A DNA stretch of 64,000 nt from Pseudokineococcus lusitanus (lineage in GTDB: Bacteria; Actinomycetota; Actinomycetes; Actinomycetales; Quadrisphaeraceae), in NCBI RefSeq assembly GCF_003751265.1, contig NZ_RJKN01000003.1, positions 124,001 to 188,000 of the forward strand, read 5' to 3'. The notes under the pieces are model-generated. The model saw only the letters and a program-made list of their open reading frames with translations. It was not told where the DNA came from and did not search any database. This document shows, in pieces, positions 1 through 9,964 of this stretch. The translations under genes were made by a program, and so were the position numbers. Within the stretch, counting starts at the first letter, position 1. Every line of letters begins with the position of its first letter.

Positions 1-427
1 CGGTGAGCAGGAGGTCGGAGATCTCGACGTCGTCGGCCTCGACCCGGAAGGAGGACCGCTCCTCGTCGGTCGCGCGCAGCTCGCCCCCGCCGGTGACGTG
101 CACGTCCGGCACGGTGAGGACGAGGACGTCGGCGTGGGTGTACGTCGAGCCCTCGGCCAGCTCGAGGCGCTGGCCCGGCTCGAGGGCGTCGAGCGTCGTC
201 TGCAGCGCCGCGGTGTCGTCGGCCACGCCGTCGCCGACGGCGCCGAAGTCCTCGGGACGGACGGTCTCGGGCCGCGTGAGCAGCCAGACGACGAGCCCTA
301 CGACGAGCGCGAGCAGCACGACGCCGGCCACGACGACCGGCGCACGACGACGGGCGGGCCGCCGGGGCCCCTGCGTCCCCGCGGTCGCCGCCGCCCCGTC
401 CGTCGTCGTCGGCCCGGGGGCCGTCAC
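1..427 (-). CDS. Pectate-lyase-superfamily (parallel beta-helix) protein, 3' end beyond window
   Basis: Reading leftwards from a GTG at 427 there is an open frame of 142 codons that runs off the window edge. After a basic Pro/Arg/Ala-rich N-terminus there is one membrane anchor (about residues 32-49, VVVAGVVLLALVVG), then the motif EDFGAVGDGVADDTAALQ. That motif marks the start of the Pectate_lyase_3 / GH28-like beta-helix domain found in polysaccharide-processing and phage tailspike-like enzymes. The start overlaps the stop of the upstream sugar transferase by four bases (GTGA), so the two are probably translationally coupled. A role in trimming or modifying an exopolysaccharide is inferred from this context. 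The catalytic part lies outside the window, so the reaction cannot be stated. Confidence 0.8.
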   Translation of the reverse strand, partial: MTAPGPTTTDGAAATAGTQGPRRPARRRAPVVVAGVVLLALVVGLVVWLLTRPETVRPEDFGAVGDGVADDTAALQTTLDALEPGQRLELAEGSTYTHADVLVLTVPDVHVTGGGELRATDEERSSFRVEADDVEISDLLLT

Positions 428-1989
428 GCCCCACCGCCGCGCAGGACCTCGCGCAGGGTGAGGAGGACGATCTTGATGTCGAGCCAGAGCGACCAGTTGG
501 CGATGTAGTAGTTGTCGTACCGGGCGCGGTCCTGGATGGACGTGTCGCCGCGGAGGCCGTTCACCTGCGACCAGCCGGTGAGGCCGACGGGCACGCGGTG
601 CCGGGCCCAGTAGCGCTCGTGGTCGCGCGAGAACTGCTCGACGAAGGTGGGCCGCTCCGGGCGGGGGCCGACGACCGACATGTCGCCGCGGAGGATGTTG
701 AAGAGCTGCGGCAGCTCGTCGAGCGAGGTCTTGCGCAGGAACTTGCCGATGGGGCTGACCCTCGAGTCGTTGGCGATGTTCCAGTTGGTGCGGCTCTCCT
801 CCTCGTTGGCGGGCCGCATCGAGCGGAACTTCAGCACCGTGATGGGCCGCGACCAGACGCCGACCCGCTCCTGGCGGAAGAGGACCGGGAAGCCCGAGTC
901 GATGACGACGGCGGCGGCCACCGCGAGCATGACCGGGGCCAGCAGCAGGAGGGCGACGGCGGCGACGGCGCGGTCGACGACCGTCTTGACGAGCCACGTC
1001 GGCGAGGAGCGGACGTCGGTGCGCAGGCGCACCAGCGGGAGGCCGCGGAGGCTCTCCACGTCGGGGCCGTCGTGCTGCAGCTCGAACAGGCGCGGCACGA
1101 CGAGCACCTCGCAGCCGTGCGAGGCGGCGACGATGACGCTGTCGACGACCTCCGCCTCCGGGGAGGAGCTGTAGGCCACGACGACGACCTCGACGTCGTG
1201 CTCGACGATCGCCTCGTGGAGGCGGGACTCGTCCTCGAGGAGGACGGGGACGTCGGCGACGGCCGAGGCCCGGTTGCCGCTGTGGCCGTCGATGAAGCCG
1301 ACCGGCAGCAGCCCCCGCTCGGGGTGGCGCAGCATCGCCGCGACGAGCTCGGTGCCGACGGAGCCGGCGCCGAGGACGAGCGTGCGGCGGCGCGTCCGCG
1401 GGTCACGGCGGAGCCGGCGGCGCAGCGCGCCGTAGAGGACGACGCGCAGCAGGGTCGAGGCGACGACGAAGAGCGTGAGGAAGACGACCGTCGGCTCGAG
1501 CAGCTGGGCGCTGCCCCACAGCACGACGGAGATGCTCGCGACGCCGAGCGTCGCGACGGCGCTCTGCGCGACCTGCGGCAGCTCGTCGAGGACGCTGAGG
1601 CCGAGGCGGCGGCGGTAGAGCCCGAGGGTCGTCCGCGCGAAGACGAGCAGCAGCGCGGTGAGGACCGTCATGAGGCTGTGGAGCTCGACGGCGAGGGCCG
1701 CGGCGACGACGACGACGACGTCGACCGCGACGACGAGCGCCGTCGTCCGGCTGATGCGCCGGCGGCGGCGGGTGCCCGTGGCGGCCGCCGCGGCGAGGAT
1801 GTTCCCGACGTCGGTGGCCGGGCGGCCGTCCCCGCCACGCTCGGTGACGAGCGCGAGGCGGGTGGCGGCGCGGGTGCGCGGGCCGGGGATGTCCGTGGCA
1901 CGCGGGGCGACGACACGGTCGACGCCCCCGGCGGCGACGGGGCCGCCGTCGCGGTGGTGACCGGGCGTAGGGCTCGCGGGCTCAGCCAT
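424..1989 (-). CDS. Exopolysaccharide polyprenyl-phosphate glycosyl-1-phosphate transferase (WbaP/WcaJ type)
   Basis: This integral membrane enzyme would move a sugar-1-phosphate from an NDP-sugar onto undecaprenyl phosphate, the first step of exopolysaccharide repeat-unit assembly. With the ATG at 1989 it has 521 residues: membrane segments at about 83-125 and 165-190, a Rossmann-like CoA-binding-type domain beginning at LVLGAGSVGTELV (about 204), a membrane hairpin at about 341-363, then the bacterial sugar transferase domain. The latter shows LKFRSMRP, the hallmark SLDELPQLFNILRGDMSVVG and GPRPERP. The open frame extends upstream; the chosen ATG has GGAGG 11 bases before it, and a GTG at 2013 is the alternative. 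It is coupled to the beta-helix gene downstream. The sugar donor cannot be told from sequence. Confidence 0.92.
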   Translation of the reverse strand: MAEPASPTPGHHRDGGPVAAGGVDRVVAPRATDIPGPRTRAATRLALVTERGGDGRPATDVGNILAAAAATGTRRRRRISRTTALVVAVDVVVVVAAALAVELHSLMTVLTALLLVFARTTLGLYRRRLGLSVLDELPQVAQSAVATLGVASISVVLWGSAQLLEPTVVFLTLFVVASTLLRVVLYGALRRRLRRDPRTRRRTLVLGAGSVGTELVAAMLRHPERGLLPVGFIDGHSGNRASAVADVPVLLEDESRLHEAIVEHDVEVVVVAYSSSPEAEVVDSVIVAASHGCEVLVVPRLFELQHDGPDVESLRGLPLVRLRTDVRSSPTWLVKTVVDRAVAAVALLLLAPVMLAVAAAVVIDSGFPVLFRQERVGVWSRPITVLKFRSMRPANEEESRTNWNIANDSRVSPIGKFLRKTSLDELPQLFNILRGDMSVVGPRPERPTFVEQFSRDHERYWARHRVPVGLTGWSQVNGLRGDTSIQDRARYDNYYIANWSLWLDIKIVLLTLREVLRGGGA

Positions 1990-2111
1990 GCGTCTCGGGG
2001 CCTCCGTGGTGACGGTTCGTGCGGGGCAGCGGCTCCCTCGACGCCACGGACAGCACCATGGAAGCACGTCGGGCCCTCCGGCGTCATGCTCCTCGCCGGG
2101 TGCGGGCCCTC

Positions 2112-2133
2112 GCTCCGCCCGTTCGGGCGAAGC
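2112..2133. other. Stable hairpin in the leader of the sugar-transferase gene
   Basis: Ten-base arms (GCTCCGCCCG and CGGGCGAAGC, one G-U pair when transcribed leftwards) with a two-base gap lie between the candidate promoter at 2190-2217 and the sugar-transferase start at 1989. It may be a leader structure or attenuator. No poly-U follows. Confidence 0.4.
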
Positions 2134-2189
2134 GGGCCGATCACTGTCCGTGAGCGCCGAGCAGGGTCACTGTTCGGTCACATCATCAC

Positions 2190-2241
2190 GTTCGGCACCC
2201 TGCCCGCAGCGGTTTGGCGCGACCTGCCACCCGAAGGGGTG
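2190..2241 (-). promoter_or_regulatory. Candidate WhiG/FliA-type promoter with an upstream CACCC-N4-GGGTG dyad
   Basis: On the minus strand, CAAA (2217-2214), 16 bases and GCCGAACG (2197-2190) resemble the sigma-28/WhiG consensus TAAA-N15-GCCGATAA. Just upstream is a perfect dyad, CACCC-N4-GGGTG (2228-2241). It would drive the sugar-transferase operon with a leader of about 190 bases. The window encodes a WhiG-type sigma factor. The match is partial. Confidence 0.35.
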
Positions 2242-2274
2242 AGTGCCCGGGGCACCGGGCGGGGGGCGGCCGCG

Positions 2275-3168
2275 TCAGAAGAGGACGGTGGCCAGGACGC
2301 CGGCCTGGCGGAAGCCGGCACGGCGGTACGCGGCGAGGGCCGCGGTGTTGAAGTCGTTGACGTAGAGGCTGACGACGACGTCGTCGTGCTCGCGCGCCAG
2401 GGCCGCCACCGCCGCCGTGCCGGGGGCGGCGAGCCCCCGGCCGCGCAGCGCGGGGTCGACGAACACGCCCTGCACCTGGACCGCGCGCCGCGAGACCGCC
2501 CCGAGCTCGGCCTTGAAGGCCGTCCGGCGGGCGGCGCGCGGGTCGGAGGTCGGCTCGGGCGTGCCGCCGTCGCCGGCGTCGAGGCGGACGAAGGACCGTC
2601 CCGCCGCCACGAGCTCGGCCACGCGCGCGCGGTACGCGCGGCCGCCGTCCCAGGCCGTCGGCGAGTAGCCGACCTCCTCGGTGAACATGGCCACGCAGGC
2701 GGGGACGAGGAGGTCGAGGTCCGCGGCCGTGGATCGCCGCACCCAGGGGTCGGGCTCCACCGCGGGCGGGCCGTCGAGCACGAGCAGCGGCTGGCGGGGC
2801 CGGACCTCGCGCGCCGCGCCCCACGCCGGGGCCAGCCGCTCCCAGAGGCCGAGGGCGGCGTCGGCCGGGCCCACGACCGACGAGCAGCGCCGGCCCTGGG
2901 TGCGGGCCCGGGCGGCGAAGGCGTCGAGGGCGGCGGGACCGGCCTCGACGGGGACGAGGTTGGCGCCGCTCCAGCACACGGCCTCCAGGGAGCCGCGGGA
3001 GCCGTACCCCCACAGCTCGCCGCCGAGGCGGCGCGGGTCGGCGCCCACGGCCTCGACCCGGCCGGCGACGAAGACGTTGGCGACGGGGTCGCGGTCGCAC
3101 AGCGCCAGGACCTCCGCCCGGTCGCCGTCGTCGAGCACCCTCGCCCCGGTCCGCAGCACGTCCGTCAT
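2275..3168 (-). CDS. DUF4081-type GNAT family N-acetyltransferase
   Basis: A 297-residue two-part protein. The N-terminal part (about 1-115, starting RVLDDGDRAEVLALCDRDP) matches the DUF4081 domain, a degenerate GNAT-like fold. The C-terminal part (about 140-297) is a GNAT acetyltransferase with the acetyl-CoA loop region FVDPALRGRGLAAPGTAAV and the usual helix ending YRRAGFRQAGVLATVLF. Actinobacteria commonly carry this protein beside ispG, as here. The substrate is unknown. GAGGTGG lies 4 bases before the ATG. The 285-base gap upstream of the sugar transferase separates it from the exopolysaccharide genes. Confidence 0.88.
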   Translation of the reverse strand: MTDVLRTGARVLDDGDRAEVLALCDRDPVANVFVAGRVEAVGADPRRLGGELWGYGSRGSLEAVCWSGANLVPVEAGPAALDAFAARARTQGRRCSSVVGPADAALGLWERLAPAWGAAREVRPRQPLLVLDGPPAVEPDPWVRRSTAADLDLLVPACVAMFTEEVGYSPTAWDGGRAYRARVAELVAAGRSFVRLDAGDGGTPEPTSDPRAARRTAFKAELGAVSRRAVQVQGVFVDPALRGRGLAAPGTAAVAALAREHDDVVVSLYVNDFNTAALAAYRRAGFRQAGVLATVLF

Positions 3169-3235
3169 CCCACCACCTCGCGGCGCCGCCCGCCGCGCAC
3201 GACGCCCGGGCGGCCCCGTGCCGCCGCGCGGGGGC

Positions 3236-4618
3236 TCAGCGGAGCGGCCCGCCGCGGTCGGCCACGGAGGCGAGGAGCCGGTCGAGCACCGCTCCCCCGC
3301 TCGTCCGCAGGCCGTCGTGCTGCATCTCGTTCGTCACCCACACGTCCGTCGACCCGACGGCGCGCGCGGTGGCCAGCGAGAGGTCGACGTCGACGTAGAG
3401 GTCGTCGTGGTACGCCAGCGCCGCCACGGGCACCTCGTTCGCCGCGAGCACCTCGGGGTCGTAGAGGGGCGTCCAGTCCTCGACCGCGTGCAGCCGCTCG
3501 GTCGCCCCGCGCAGCGGCCGCAGCGCCGCGACCTCCTCGACCATCCACGGGTAGGTGGCCTCGCCGAGGAGCCCCAGGGGCCGCACCTGCGGGCGCAGGG
3601 CGTCCGGCAGCTGCCGCTCGGCCGCCCAGGCCGTCGGCCCCTGCCCGCGGTCGGGGCCCTGCGCGTAGATCGACTCGTGCAGCACGCCGTAGAGCGGCTC
3701 GCCGGCGAAGCCGGTGCGCTGGTCGACCTCGGCGAGGAAGGACGGCGCGAGCGGGCCGTCGGGCGCCGCGCCCGGGCCGTCGCGGAAGGCCTCGTCGAGC
3801 AGCCAGTGGAGGTCGTCGGAGCCGTCGAGGCGCCCCAGGGCGATGCCGAGGGACTGCAGCCGGCGGGTCGTCAGCCGGTCCCCCGACGGCAGCCGGACGT
3901 CCTCGGCGCCCGTCCGGTCGGCGAGCGCGTCGAGGAGCACCTGGTCGCCGGGGAAGCGGGCCCGGTGGCGCTCCGAGCGCTCGAGCACGCGGGGGGCGAG
4001 CCGCGCGTAGACCTCGTCGGCGTCCGCCGCGAGGCCCGCGAGCCCCCCGGTGACGTAGCAGGCGGCCAGGCCGCGCGCGGCGCGCGAGAGGTAGGTGAGC
4101 GTGACGAAGCCGCCGTAGCTCTGCCCCAGCGTCTCCCACCGCCGGCCGCCGTAGACGACGTGCCGGACGTGCTCGGCGTCGGCGACGACGGCGTCCGCCC
4201 GGTGGTGGCGCAGCCGCTCGGCGAGGACGTCGTCGTCGCCGACCTCCGCCGCGAGCGACGCGTCGACGCGCGTGCTGCGACCGGTGCCGCGCTGGTCGAG
4301 GAGGACGACCCGGTGCGTCCGCGTGGCCTTCGCGAGCCAGCCGCCGCCCGGCACGGGCCGCGGGCTCTTGCCGCCCGGCCCGCCCTGGAGGAAGAGCAGC
4401 AGCGGGAGGTCCTCCCCCTCGCGGCGGACGTCGACGACCTCCCGCGCGAGCACCTGCAGCGTCGGGCCCGGGTCGTCGGCCGCCCGGGGGCCGTCCGCGG
4501 GCAGCTGCCCGAGGCGGCCGCCGACGACGGGCAGGTCCCAGCGGAGCGGGACGTCGACGACGTGGTCGGTGACCGCGAGCCCGCGCAGCAGGACGCGGGT
4601 CGAGGAGCGCAGCGGCAC
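3236..4618 (-). CDS. Prolyl aminopeptidase / S33 alpha-beta hydrolase
   Basis: Probable cytoplasmic proline iminopeptidase (release of N-terminal proline), 460 residues from a GTG at 4618. Landmarks: oxyanion loop LLLFLQGGPGGKSPRP, the S33 feature VVLLDQRGTGRST, nucleophile elbow GQSYGGFVTL with the catalytic Ser, a helical lid, and a C-terminal region with YHDDLYVDVDL and NEMQHDGLR that supplies Asp and His. At about 460 residues it resembles the longer actinobacterial aminopeptidases rather than the 310-residue form. It begins 11 bases after the ispG stop, so it probably reads from the ispG transcript. No clear Shine-Dalgarno is visible and no other in-frame ATG or GTG is close by, so the start is moderately secure. 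Confidence 0.85.
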   Translation of the reverse strand: MPLRSSTRVLLRGLAVTDHVVDVPLRWDLPVVGGRLGQLPADGPRAADDPGPTLQVLAREVVDVRREGEDLPLLLFLQGGPGGKSPRPVPGGGWLAKATRTHRVVLLDQRGTGRSTRVDASLAAEVGDDDVLAERLRHHRADAVVADAEHVRHVVYGGRRWETLGQSYGGFVTLTYLSRAARGLAACYVTGGLAGLAADADEVYARLAPRVLERSERHRARFPGDQVLLDALADRTGAEDVRLPSGDRLTTRRLQSLGIALGRLDGSDDLHWLLDEAFRDGPGAAPDGPLAPSFLAEVDQRTGFAGEPLYGVLHESIYAQGPDRGQGPTAWAAERQLPDALRPQVRPLGLLGEATYPWMVEEVAALRPLRGATERLHAVEDWTPLYDPEVLAANEVPVAALAYHDDLYVDVDLSLATARAVGSTDVWVTNEMQHDGLRTSGGAVLDRLLASVADRGGPLR

Positions 4619-4629
4619 GGCGGGCCGGC

Positions 4630-5808
<1,179 letters not shown>

Positions 5809-5814
5809 GGGCGC

Positions 5815-5820
5815 AGTATC
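5815..5820 (-). promoter_or_regulatory. -10 element for a probable leaderless ispG transcript
   Basis: GATACT on the minus strand, then six bases, then ATG: transcription would start at or beside the A of the start codon. No good -35 is visible; the region at that distance lies in the terminator hairpin at 5828-5873. Confidence 0.5.
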
Positions 5821-5827
5821 CCCCTGC

Positions 5828-5873
5828 CCGCCCCGGCGGCCGGGCAGGTGGTCCCGCCCGGCCGCCGGGGCGG
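5828..5873. terminator. Strong GC hairpin between the lipoprotein gene and ispG
   Basis: Perfect 18-base arms (5828-5845 and 5856-5873) with a 10-base loop lie just after the lipoprotein gene on the minus strand. It is probably a terminator that separates that gene from ispG. No U-tract is obvious, as is common in GC-rich genomes. Confidence 0.65.
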
Positions 5874-5888
5874 CCGGCCCCCCCCCCG

Positions 5889-6473
5889 TCAGGGGCAGTC
5901 GCCCCAGTCGAGGCCCAGCGCCCGCAGCTGGCGGTGCCGCTCCTCTGGGGTGGCGCCCGGCACGACGCCGCGCACGCGGAGGCACTCCTGCTCCCACTCC
6001 GGCTGGCCGGAGAGGGCGTACACCTCCTCGCGGGTCTGCCACAGCCCGTCGACGTGGTGGAACTCGGTCTCGTAGCAGGCGTCGTCGGTGCCGTCCTGCA
6101 CCGCGGCGTCGGAGACGACGAAGCGGTACACGAGGTCGTGGTGCAGCACGCTGCCGAGCTCGTGCCCGGCGTCCGCCATGCAGCCGCGGTAGCGCTCGAA
6201 GGCGGCGGCGTACTCCTCCGCCGTGACCACGCGGTCCTCGATCTCGGCGGCCTGCTCCGGGCCGACCCGGGACAGGTCGGAGCCGGCCAGCGGGTCCTCC
6301 TCCTCCGCGGCGGTCACGGGCGCGGGCGCGGGCCCGCCCGTCGGTGCGCCCGCCGCGAGCGGCTCGACGTCCGTCGTCGTGGCGCAGGCGCCCAGGAGGA
6401 GGCCCAGCGCCACCGCGCCCACCACCGCCCCCGTGACCCTGCGCGTCCCTGCTCGTGCTCTCGTCGTCGTCAT
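5889..6473 (-). CDS. Putative lipoprotein of unknown function
   Basis: The 194-residue product starts with basic residues ([12 protein letters not shown]) and a hydrophobic stretch that ends in the lipobox LLLGAC (Cys at about 29), so it should be lipid-anchored outside the membrane. The mature part is Ala/Pro-rich at first, then acidic, with four further cysteines ([21 protein letters not shown], and CP at the end) that could form disulfides. No family was recognised. It sits between rseP and ispG with a strong hairpin behind it. GGGGGG lies a few bases before the ATG. Confidence 0.75.
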   Translation of the reverse strand: MTTTRARAGTRRVTGAVVGAVALGLLLGACATTTDVEPLAAGAPTGGPAPAPVTAAEEEDPLAGSDLSRVGPEQAAEIEDRVVTAEEYAAAFERYRGCMADAGHELGSVLHHDLVYRFVVSDAAVQDGTDDACYETEFHHVDGLWQTREEVYALSGQPEWEQECLRVRGVVPGATPEERHRQLRALGLDWGDCP

Positions 6474-6559
6474 GGCCGGACCCCCCGTGGACCGTCGTCG
6501 TCGTCGGTCGGCCCGACGCTACCGGCGCAGGTCCGGTTCGGGGGCGCGGTGGGCGGCGC

Positions 6560-7921
6560 TCACCCGAGCAGCGTCACGGGCCGGACGATGTCCGCGTAGA
6601 CGAGCAGCACCGACATCGCCACGAGGAGGCCGCCGACGACGTAGGCCACGGGCATGAGCCGGGCGACGTCGAAGGGCCCCGGGTCGGGGCGGCGGCGGAG
6701 CGCGGCGACGCGCCGCCGCGCCCCCTCGTAGAGCGCACCGGCCACGTGGCCGCCGTCGAGCGGCAGCAGCGGCAGGAGGTTGAAGACGAAGAGCGCCATG
6801 TTGAGCCCGCCCATCGTGCCGAGCAGGAGCGAGACCTTGTCGCCGGCGGAGAACTGGTCGATCGCCGCGATCTCCCCCGACAGCCGGCCCACGCCGACGA
6901 TGCCCACGGGTCCCTCCGGGTCGCGCGGCTCGGAGCCGAAGGCGGCCTGGGCGACGTCGACCATCCGCACCGGCAGGCTGACGACGACGGTGACGGTCCG
7001 CACAAAGGCGTCGGCGACGAGGCCCGGGACGTCGGACACGGGCTGCGCGCGGCGCTCCTGCGTGGGCGAGAAGCCGACGAAGCCGGCCTCCTCGGTGAGC
7101 GGGACGCCGGCGTCGTCGAGGACGGGGTCGCCGTCGTCGTCGAGGCGCACGACCTCGTTCGGGATCGGCGCGATGGTGAGGTCCACCCGCTCGCCGGCCC
7201 GCTCGACGACGAGCGGCACCCGGCGGCCCGCGGCGTCGCGGATGTCGGCGCGCAGCTGCTGCCAGTCCTCGACCGGCCGGCCGTCGAAGGAGACGACGAC
7301 GTCGCCCGCCTCGAGGCCCGCGGCGGCGGCCGGCGTGGGCGGCGCGTCGGCGGGGCACTCCGTCGCCGTCGAGCCCGCGGGCAGCACGCACTCCTGCACC
7401 AGGCCGACCGTCGTCGTCGTCTGCGGCGCGACGCCGAGCGTCACGGCCGTGCCGCCGAGCAGCAGGACAGCGAGCAGCGCGTTCATCGCCGGGCCGCCGA
7501 GCATGACGACGACCCGGCGCGGGACGGACAGCTGCCAGAACTGCCGGTGGGCGTCGTCGGGGCCGACCTCCTCGGCGGACAGCCGCCGGGCGTCGTCGGC
7601 CATCGTCTGGAAGATGCCCGTCGAGGACTCCCGGACGACGGACGGGTCCTGCCCCGGCCGCGGCGGGAACATGCCGATCATCCGGATGTAGCCGCCGAGC
7701 GGGACCGCCTTGACGCCGTACTCGGTCTCGCCCCGCTGCCGGGACCAGACGGTCGACCCGAAGCCGACCATGTACTGCGTCACCTTGACGCCGAAGCGCT
7801 TGGCGGGCAGCAGGTGCCCGACCTCGTGCAGCGCGATGGACGCGGCCAGGCCCACGACGAAGAAGAGCACCGCCCCGACGACCCACAGGACGGTCGCGAG
7901 CGACCACGTGACGGTCAGCAC
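6560..7921 (-). CDS. rseP: Site-2 intramembrane metalloprotease, RseP/RIP1-like (M50)
   Basis: Membrane zinc protease that cuts transmembrane segments of anti-sigma factors and remnant signal peptides. In 453 residues it shows the first membrane helix with [15 protein letters not shown] (HExxH, His32 and His36), the conserved YMVGFG and [15 protein letters not shown] blocks, one PDZ domain (about 195-270), and the C-terminal [15 protein letters not shown] that gives the third zinc ligand (LDG motif). A conserved position beside dxr and ispG is usual. The GTG start is 13 bases after the dxr stop, so the two are probably cotranscribed. Confidence 0.95.
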   Translation of the reverse strand: MLTVTWSLATVLWVVGAVLFFVVGLAASIALHEVGHLLPAKRFGVKVTQYMVGFGSTVWSRQRGETEYGVKAVPLGGYIRMIGMFPPRPGQDPSVVRESSTGIFQTMADDARRLSAEEVGPDDAHRQFWQLSVPRRVVVMLGGPAMNALLAVLLLGGTAVTLGVAPQTTTTVGLVQECVLPAGSTATECPADAPPTPAAAAGLEAGDVVVSFDGRPVEDWQQLRADIRDAAGRRVPLVVERAGERVDLTIAPIPNEVVRLDDDGDPVLDDAGVPLTEEAGFVGFSPTQERRAQPVSDVPGLVADAFVRTVTVVVSLPVRMVDVAQAAFGSEPRDPEGPVGIVGVGRLSGEIAAIDQFSAGDKVSLLLGTMGGLNMALFVFNLLPLLPLDGGHVAGALYEGARRRVAALRRRPDPGPFDVARLMPVAYVVGGLLVAMSVLLVYADIVRPVTLLG

Positions 7922-7934
7922 CTCGGCACCCGCC

Positions 7935-9212
7935 TCACGCCCGGCCTGCGGCGGGCACTCCGAGGACCTCGCGGGCGCGCGCCCGGGCCCACCGCTCGGC
8001 GCCGAGGACGTCGTCGAGGGAGAGGTCGTCGGCCGTGCGGCCCGCCGCGACGTCGGGGGCCGAGGCGGCCTCCTCGACGACCCGGGCCACGGTGTCGACG
8101 ATGCTGACGAAGGACGTGAGGCCGGCGAGGAACGCGTCGACGCACTCCTCGTTGGCGGCGTTGAGGACGGCCGGGGAGGTGCCGCCCGCCGTCCCCACCT
8201 GACGGGCGAGGCGGACGGCCGGGAAGGCGTCGTCGTCGAGCGGGAGGAACTCCCACGTCTGCGCCGTCGTCCAGTCGCAGGCGGGGCCGGCGTCGGGGAC
8301 GCGGTCCGGCCAGCCGAGGCCGAGCGCGATGGGGATGCGCATGCTCGGCGGCGAGGCCTGCGCGAGCGTGGCGCCGTCGACGAACTCGACCATCGAGTGG
8401 ACGACGGACTGCGGGTGGACGACGACGTCGACGCGGTCCATCGGCAGGTCGAAGAGCAGGTGGGCCTCGATCACCTCGAGGCCCTTGTTGACGAGGGTCG
8501 CCGAGTTGGTCGTGATGACCGGCCCCATCGCCCACGTCGGGTGGGCGAGCGCCTGCTCGGGGGTCACGTCCGCGAGCCGCTCGCGCGACCAGCCGCGGAA
8601 GGGGCCGCCGCTGGCGGTCAGCACGAGCCGGCGGACCTCGTCGGCGCGCCCGCCCCGCAGGCACTGGGCGAGCGCGGAGTGCTCGCTGTCGACGGGCGCC
8701 ACGGCGCGCGCCATGCCCCCGGCGCGCCCGGCCGCGGCGAGGACCAGCGGCCCGCCGACGACGAGCGACTCCTTGTTGGCGAGGGCCAGCACCGCGCCCT
8801 CGGCGGCCCCGCCGGGCGCGGCCGCGGCGAGGGCGGCGAGGGTCGGAGCCAGGCCGACCGAGCCGGTGATGCCGTTGAGGACCACGTCGGCGGGCAGGCC
8901 GGCCAGCGTCGTCGCGGCGTCGGGCCCGGCGTGCAGCTCCGGGAGGGGGCGGCCGGCCAGGGCGGCCGCCAGGTGCTCGCGGAGGGCCGGCAGGGCCCGC
9001 TCGTCGGCGACGGCGACGTGCTCGGCCCCCGTGGCGACGGCCTGGCGCGCGAGCAGGGCGGGGTCCGAGCCGCCGGCCGCGAGGGCCGTGACGCGGAAGC
9101 GGTCGGGCGCCGCGGCGACGACCTCGAGGGCCTGGACGCCGATCGAGCCGGTCGAGCCGAGGACGACGACGCGGCGGGGTCCGTCGCGCCGGGGCGACGT
9201 CGCAGGGGTCAC
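7935..9212 (-). CDS. dxr: 1-deoxy-D-xylulose-5-phosphate reductoisomerase
   Basis: Dxr makes MEP from DXP with NADPH, the committed step of the MEP pathway. The 425-residue product has the NADPH loop [27 protein letters not shown], the metal and substrate blocks [44 protein letters not shown], and the [12 protein letters not shown] signature. The GTG at 9212 lacks a Shine-Dalgarno and is preceded at six bases by CACCAT, which suggests leaderless transcription. The frame stays open further upstream, but family length supports this start. Confidence 0.96.
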   Translation of the reverse strand: MTPATSPRRDGPRRVVVLGSTGSIGVQALEVVAAAPDRFRVTALAAGGSDPALLARQAVATGAEHVAVADERALPALREHLAAALAGRPLPELHAGPDAATTLAGLPADVVLNGITGSVGLAPTLAALAAAAPGGAAEGAVLALANKESLVVGGPLVLAAAGRAGGMARAVAPVDSEHSALAQCLRGGRADEVRRLVLTASGGPFRGWSRERLADVTPEQALAHPTWAMGPVITTNSATLVNKGLEVIEAHLLFDLPMDRVDVVVHPQSVVHSMVEFVDGATLAQASPPSMRIPIALGLGWPDRVPDAGPACDWTTAQTWEFLPLDDDAFPAVRLARQVGTAGGTSPAVLNAANEECVDAFLAGLTSFVSIVDTVARVVEEAASAPDVAAGRTADDLSLDDVLGAERWARARAREVLGVPAAGRA

Positions 9213-9218
9213 GTCGCG

Positions 9219-9224
9219 ATGGTG
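9219..9224 (-). promoter_or_regulatory. -10-like element for leaderless dxr
   Basis: CACCAT lies six bases before the dxr GTG, in the 75-base divergent gap with the GNAT gene. It has the essential A at position 2 and T at position 6 of a TANNNT hexamer. No -35 is visible. Confidence 0.35.
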
Positions 9225-9275
9225 CCACCGCTGCCTGCGCGGCTCCTGCGTGGCGCCGCCACGGCCGCCGGGCGG

Positions 9276-9281
9276 CAGGCT
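9276..9281 (+). promoter_or_regulatory. -10-like element for a leaderless GNAT gene
   Basis: CAGGCT lies six bases before the GTG at 9288. The same hexamer at the same spacing precedes the PPOX gene at 15865. Confidence 0.4.
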
Positions 9282-9287
9282 CGGGGC

Positions 9288-9860
9288 GTGACGACGCCCC
9301 CGCGCCCGCTCCCCCCGACGGACCTGCGCGTCCGCGACGCCACGGCGGCCGACGCCGTCGCCTGCGCCGCGGTCTACGCGCCGTACGTGACCGGCTCCGT
9401 GGCGACCTTCGAGACCGAGCCGCCCGACGCCGCCACGACGGCCCGGCGGATCGCCGCCGCGCAGGAGCACCACGCCTGGCTCGTGCTCGAGGACGCCTCG
9501 GGCGTCGTCGGTCTCGCGCACGGCGGCCCCTTCCGCCCGCGTCCGGCGTACCGCTGGACGTGCGAGACGACGGTCTACCTCGCCCCGGCTGCCACGGGGC
9601 GCGGTGCCGGTCGCCTGCTCTACGGCGCCCTGCTGCAGCGGCTCGCGGAGCGGGGGCTCCGGACGGCCACCGCGGTGGTGGCGCTGCCGAACGCCGCGAG
9701 CGAGGGGCTGCACGCCGCGCTGGGCTTCGAGCCCGTGGGCACCTTCCCGCGGGTGGGGTGGAAGCTCGGCGCCTGGCGCGACGTCGCCTGGTACCGGCGC
9801 GACCTCGGCGACGGCCCCGTCGACGAGGCGGCCGGGGCCGCGCCGCCCGAGCCGCGCTGA
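9288..9860 (+). CDS. Phosphinothricin/methionine-sulfoximine-type GNAT N-acetyltransferase
   Basis: The 190-residue product opens with [22 protein letters not shown] and [10 protein letters not shown], the usual start of the PAT/MnaT/YncA group. It continues with [23 protein letters not shown] (acetyl-CoA loop, GRGAGR) and [28 protein letters not shown], a typical C-terminal signature. These enzymes acetylate phosphinothricin, methionine sulfoximine or sulfone, and similar amino-acid analogues; which one cannot be decided here. It is the first gene of the accessory stretch and is divergent from dxr. The GTG start rests on the -10-like hexamer, as no Shine-Dalgarno is present. Confidence 0.88.
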   Translation: MTTPPRPLPPTDLRVRDATAADAVACAAVYAPYVTGSVATFETEPPDAATTARRIAAAQEHHAWLVLEDASGVVGLAHGGPFRPRPAYRWTCETTVYLAPAATGRGAGRLLYGALLQRLAERGLRTATAVVALPNAASEGLHAALGFEPVGTFPRVGWKLGAWRDVAWYRRDLGDGPVDEAAGAAPPEPR

Positions 9861-9917
9861 CCGCGTCGCCGCGCGGCGCCCGCGGACGTCGCCGGGACCG
9901 CCCGCCCCGACGCGGCA

Positions 9918-9923
9918 TACTGC
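9918..9923 (+). promoter_or_regulatory. Candidate -10 (CATACT) for the LacI-family gene
   Basis: CATACT lies 41 bases before the GTG of the regulator gene and fits an actinobacterial -10. A matching -35 is not convincing. Confidence 0.35.
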
Positions 9924-9964
9924 GCGCCGCCCGGCACCGCGCCGCGGCACCGGGAGGGGGACGC

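Noticed and set aside
598-4053. A 1151-codon plus-strand open frame opposite the sugar transferase and GNAT genes
   Set aside because: The product has no recognisable domain, and three genes with family motifs occupy the other strand.
9288-9860. Calling the GNAT gene a proven phosphinothricin-resistance gene (bar/pat)
   Set aside because: The family motifs fit, but close homologues act on methionine sulfone or other amines; the substrate cannot be read from sequence.
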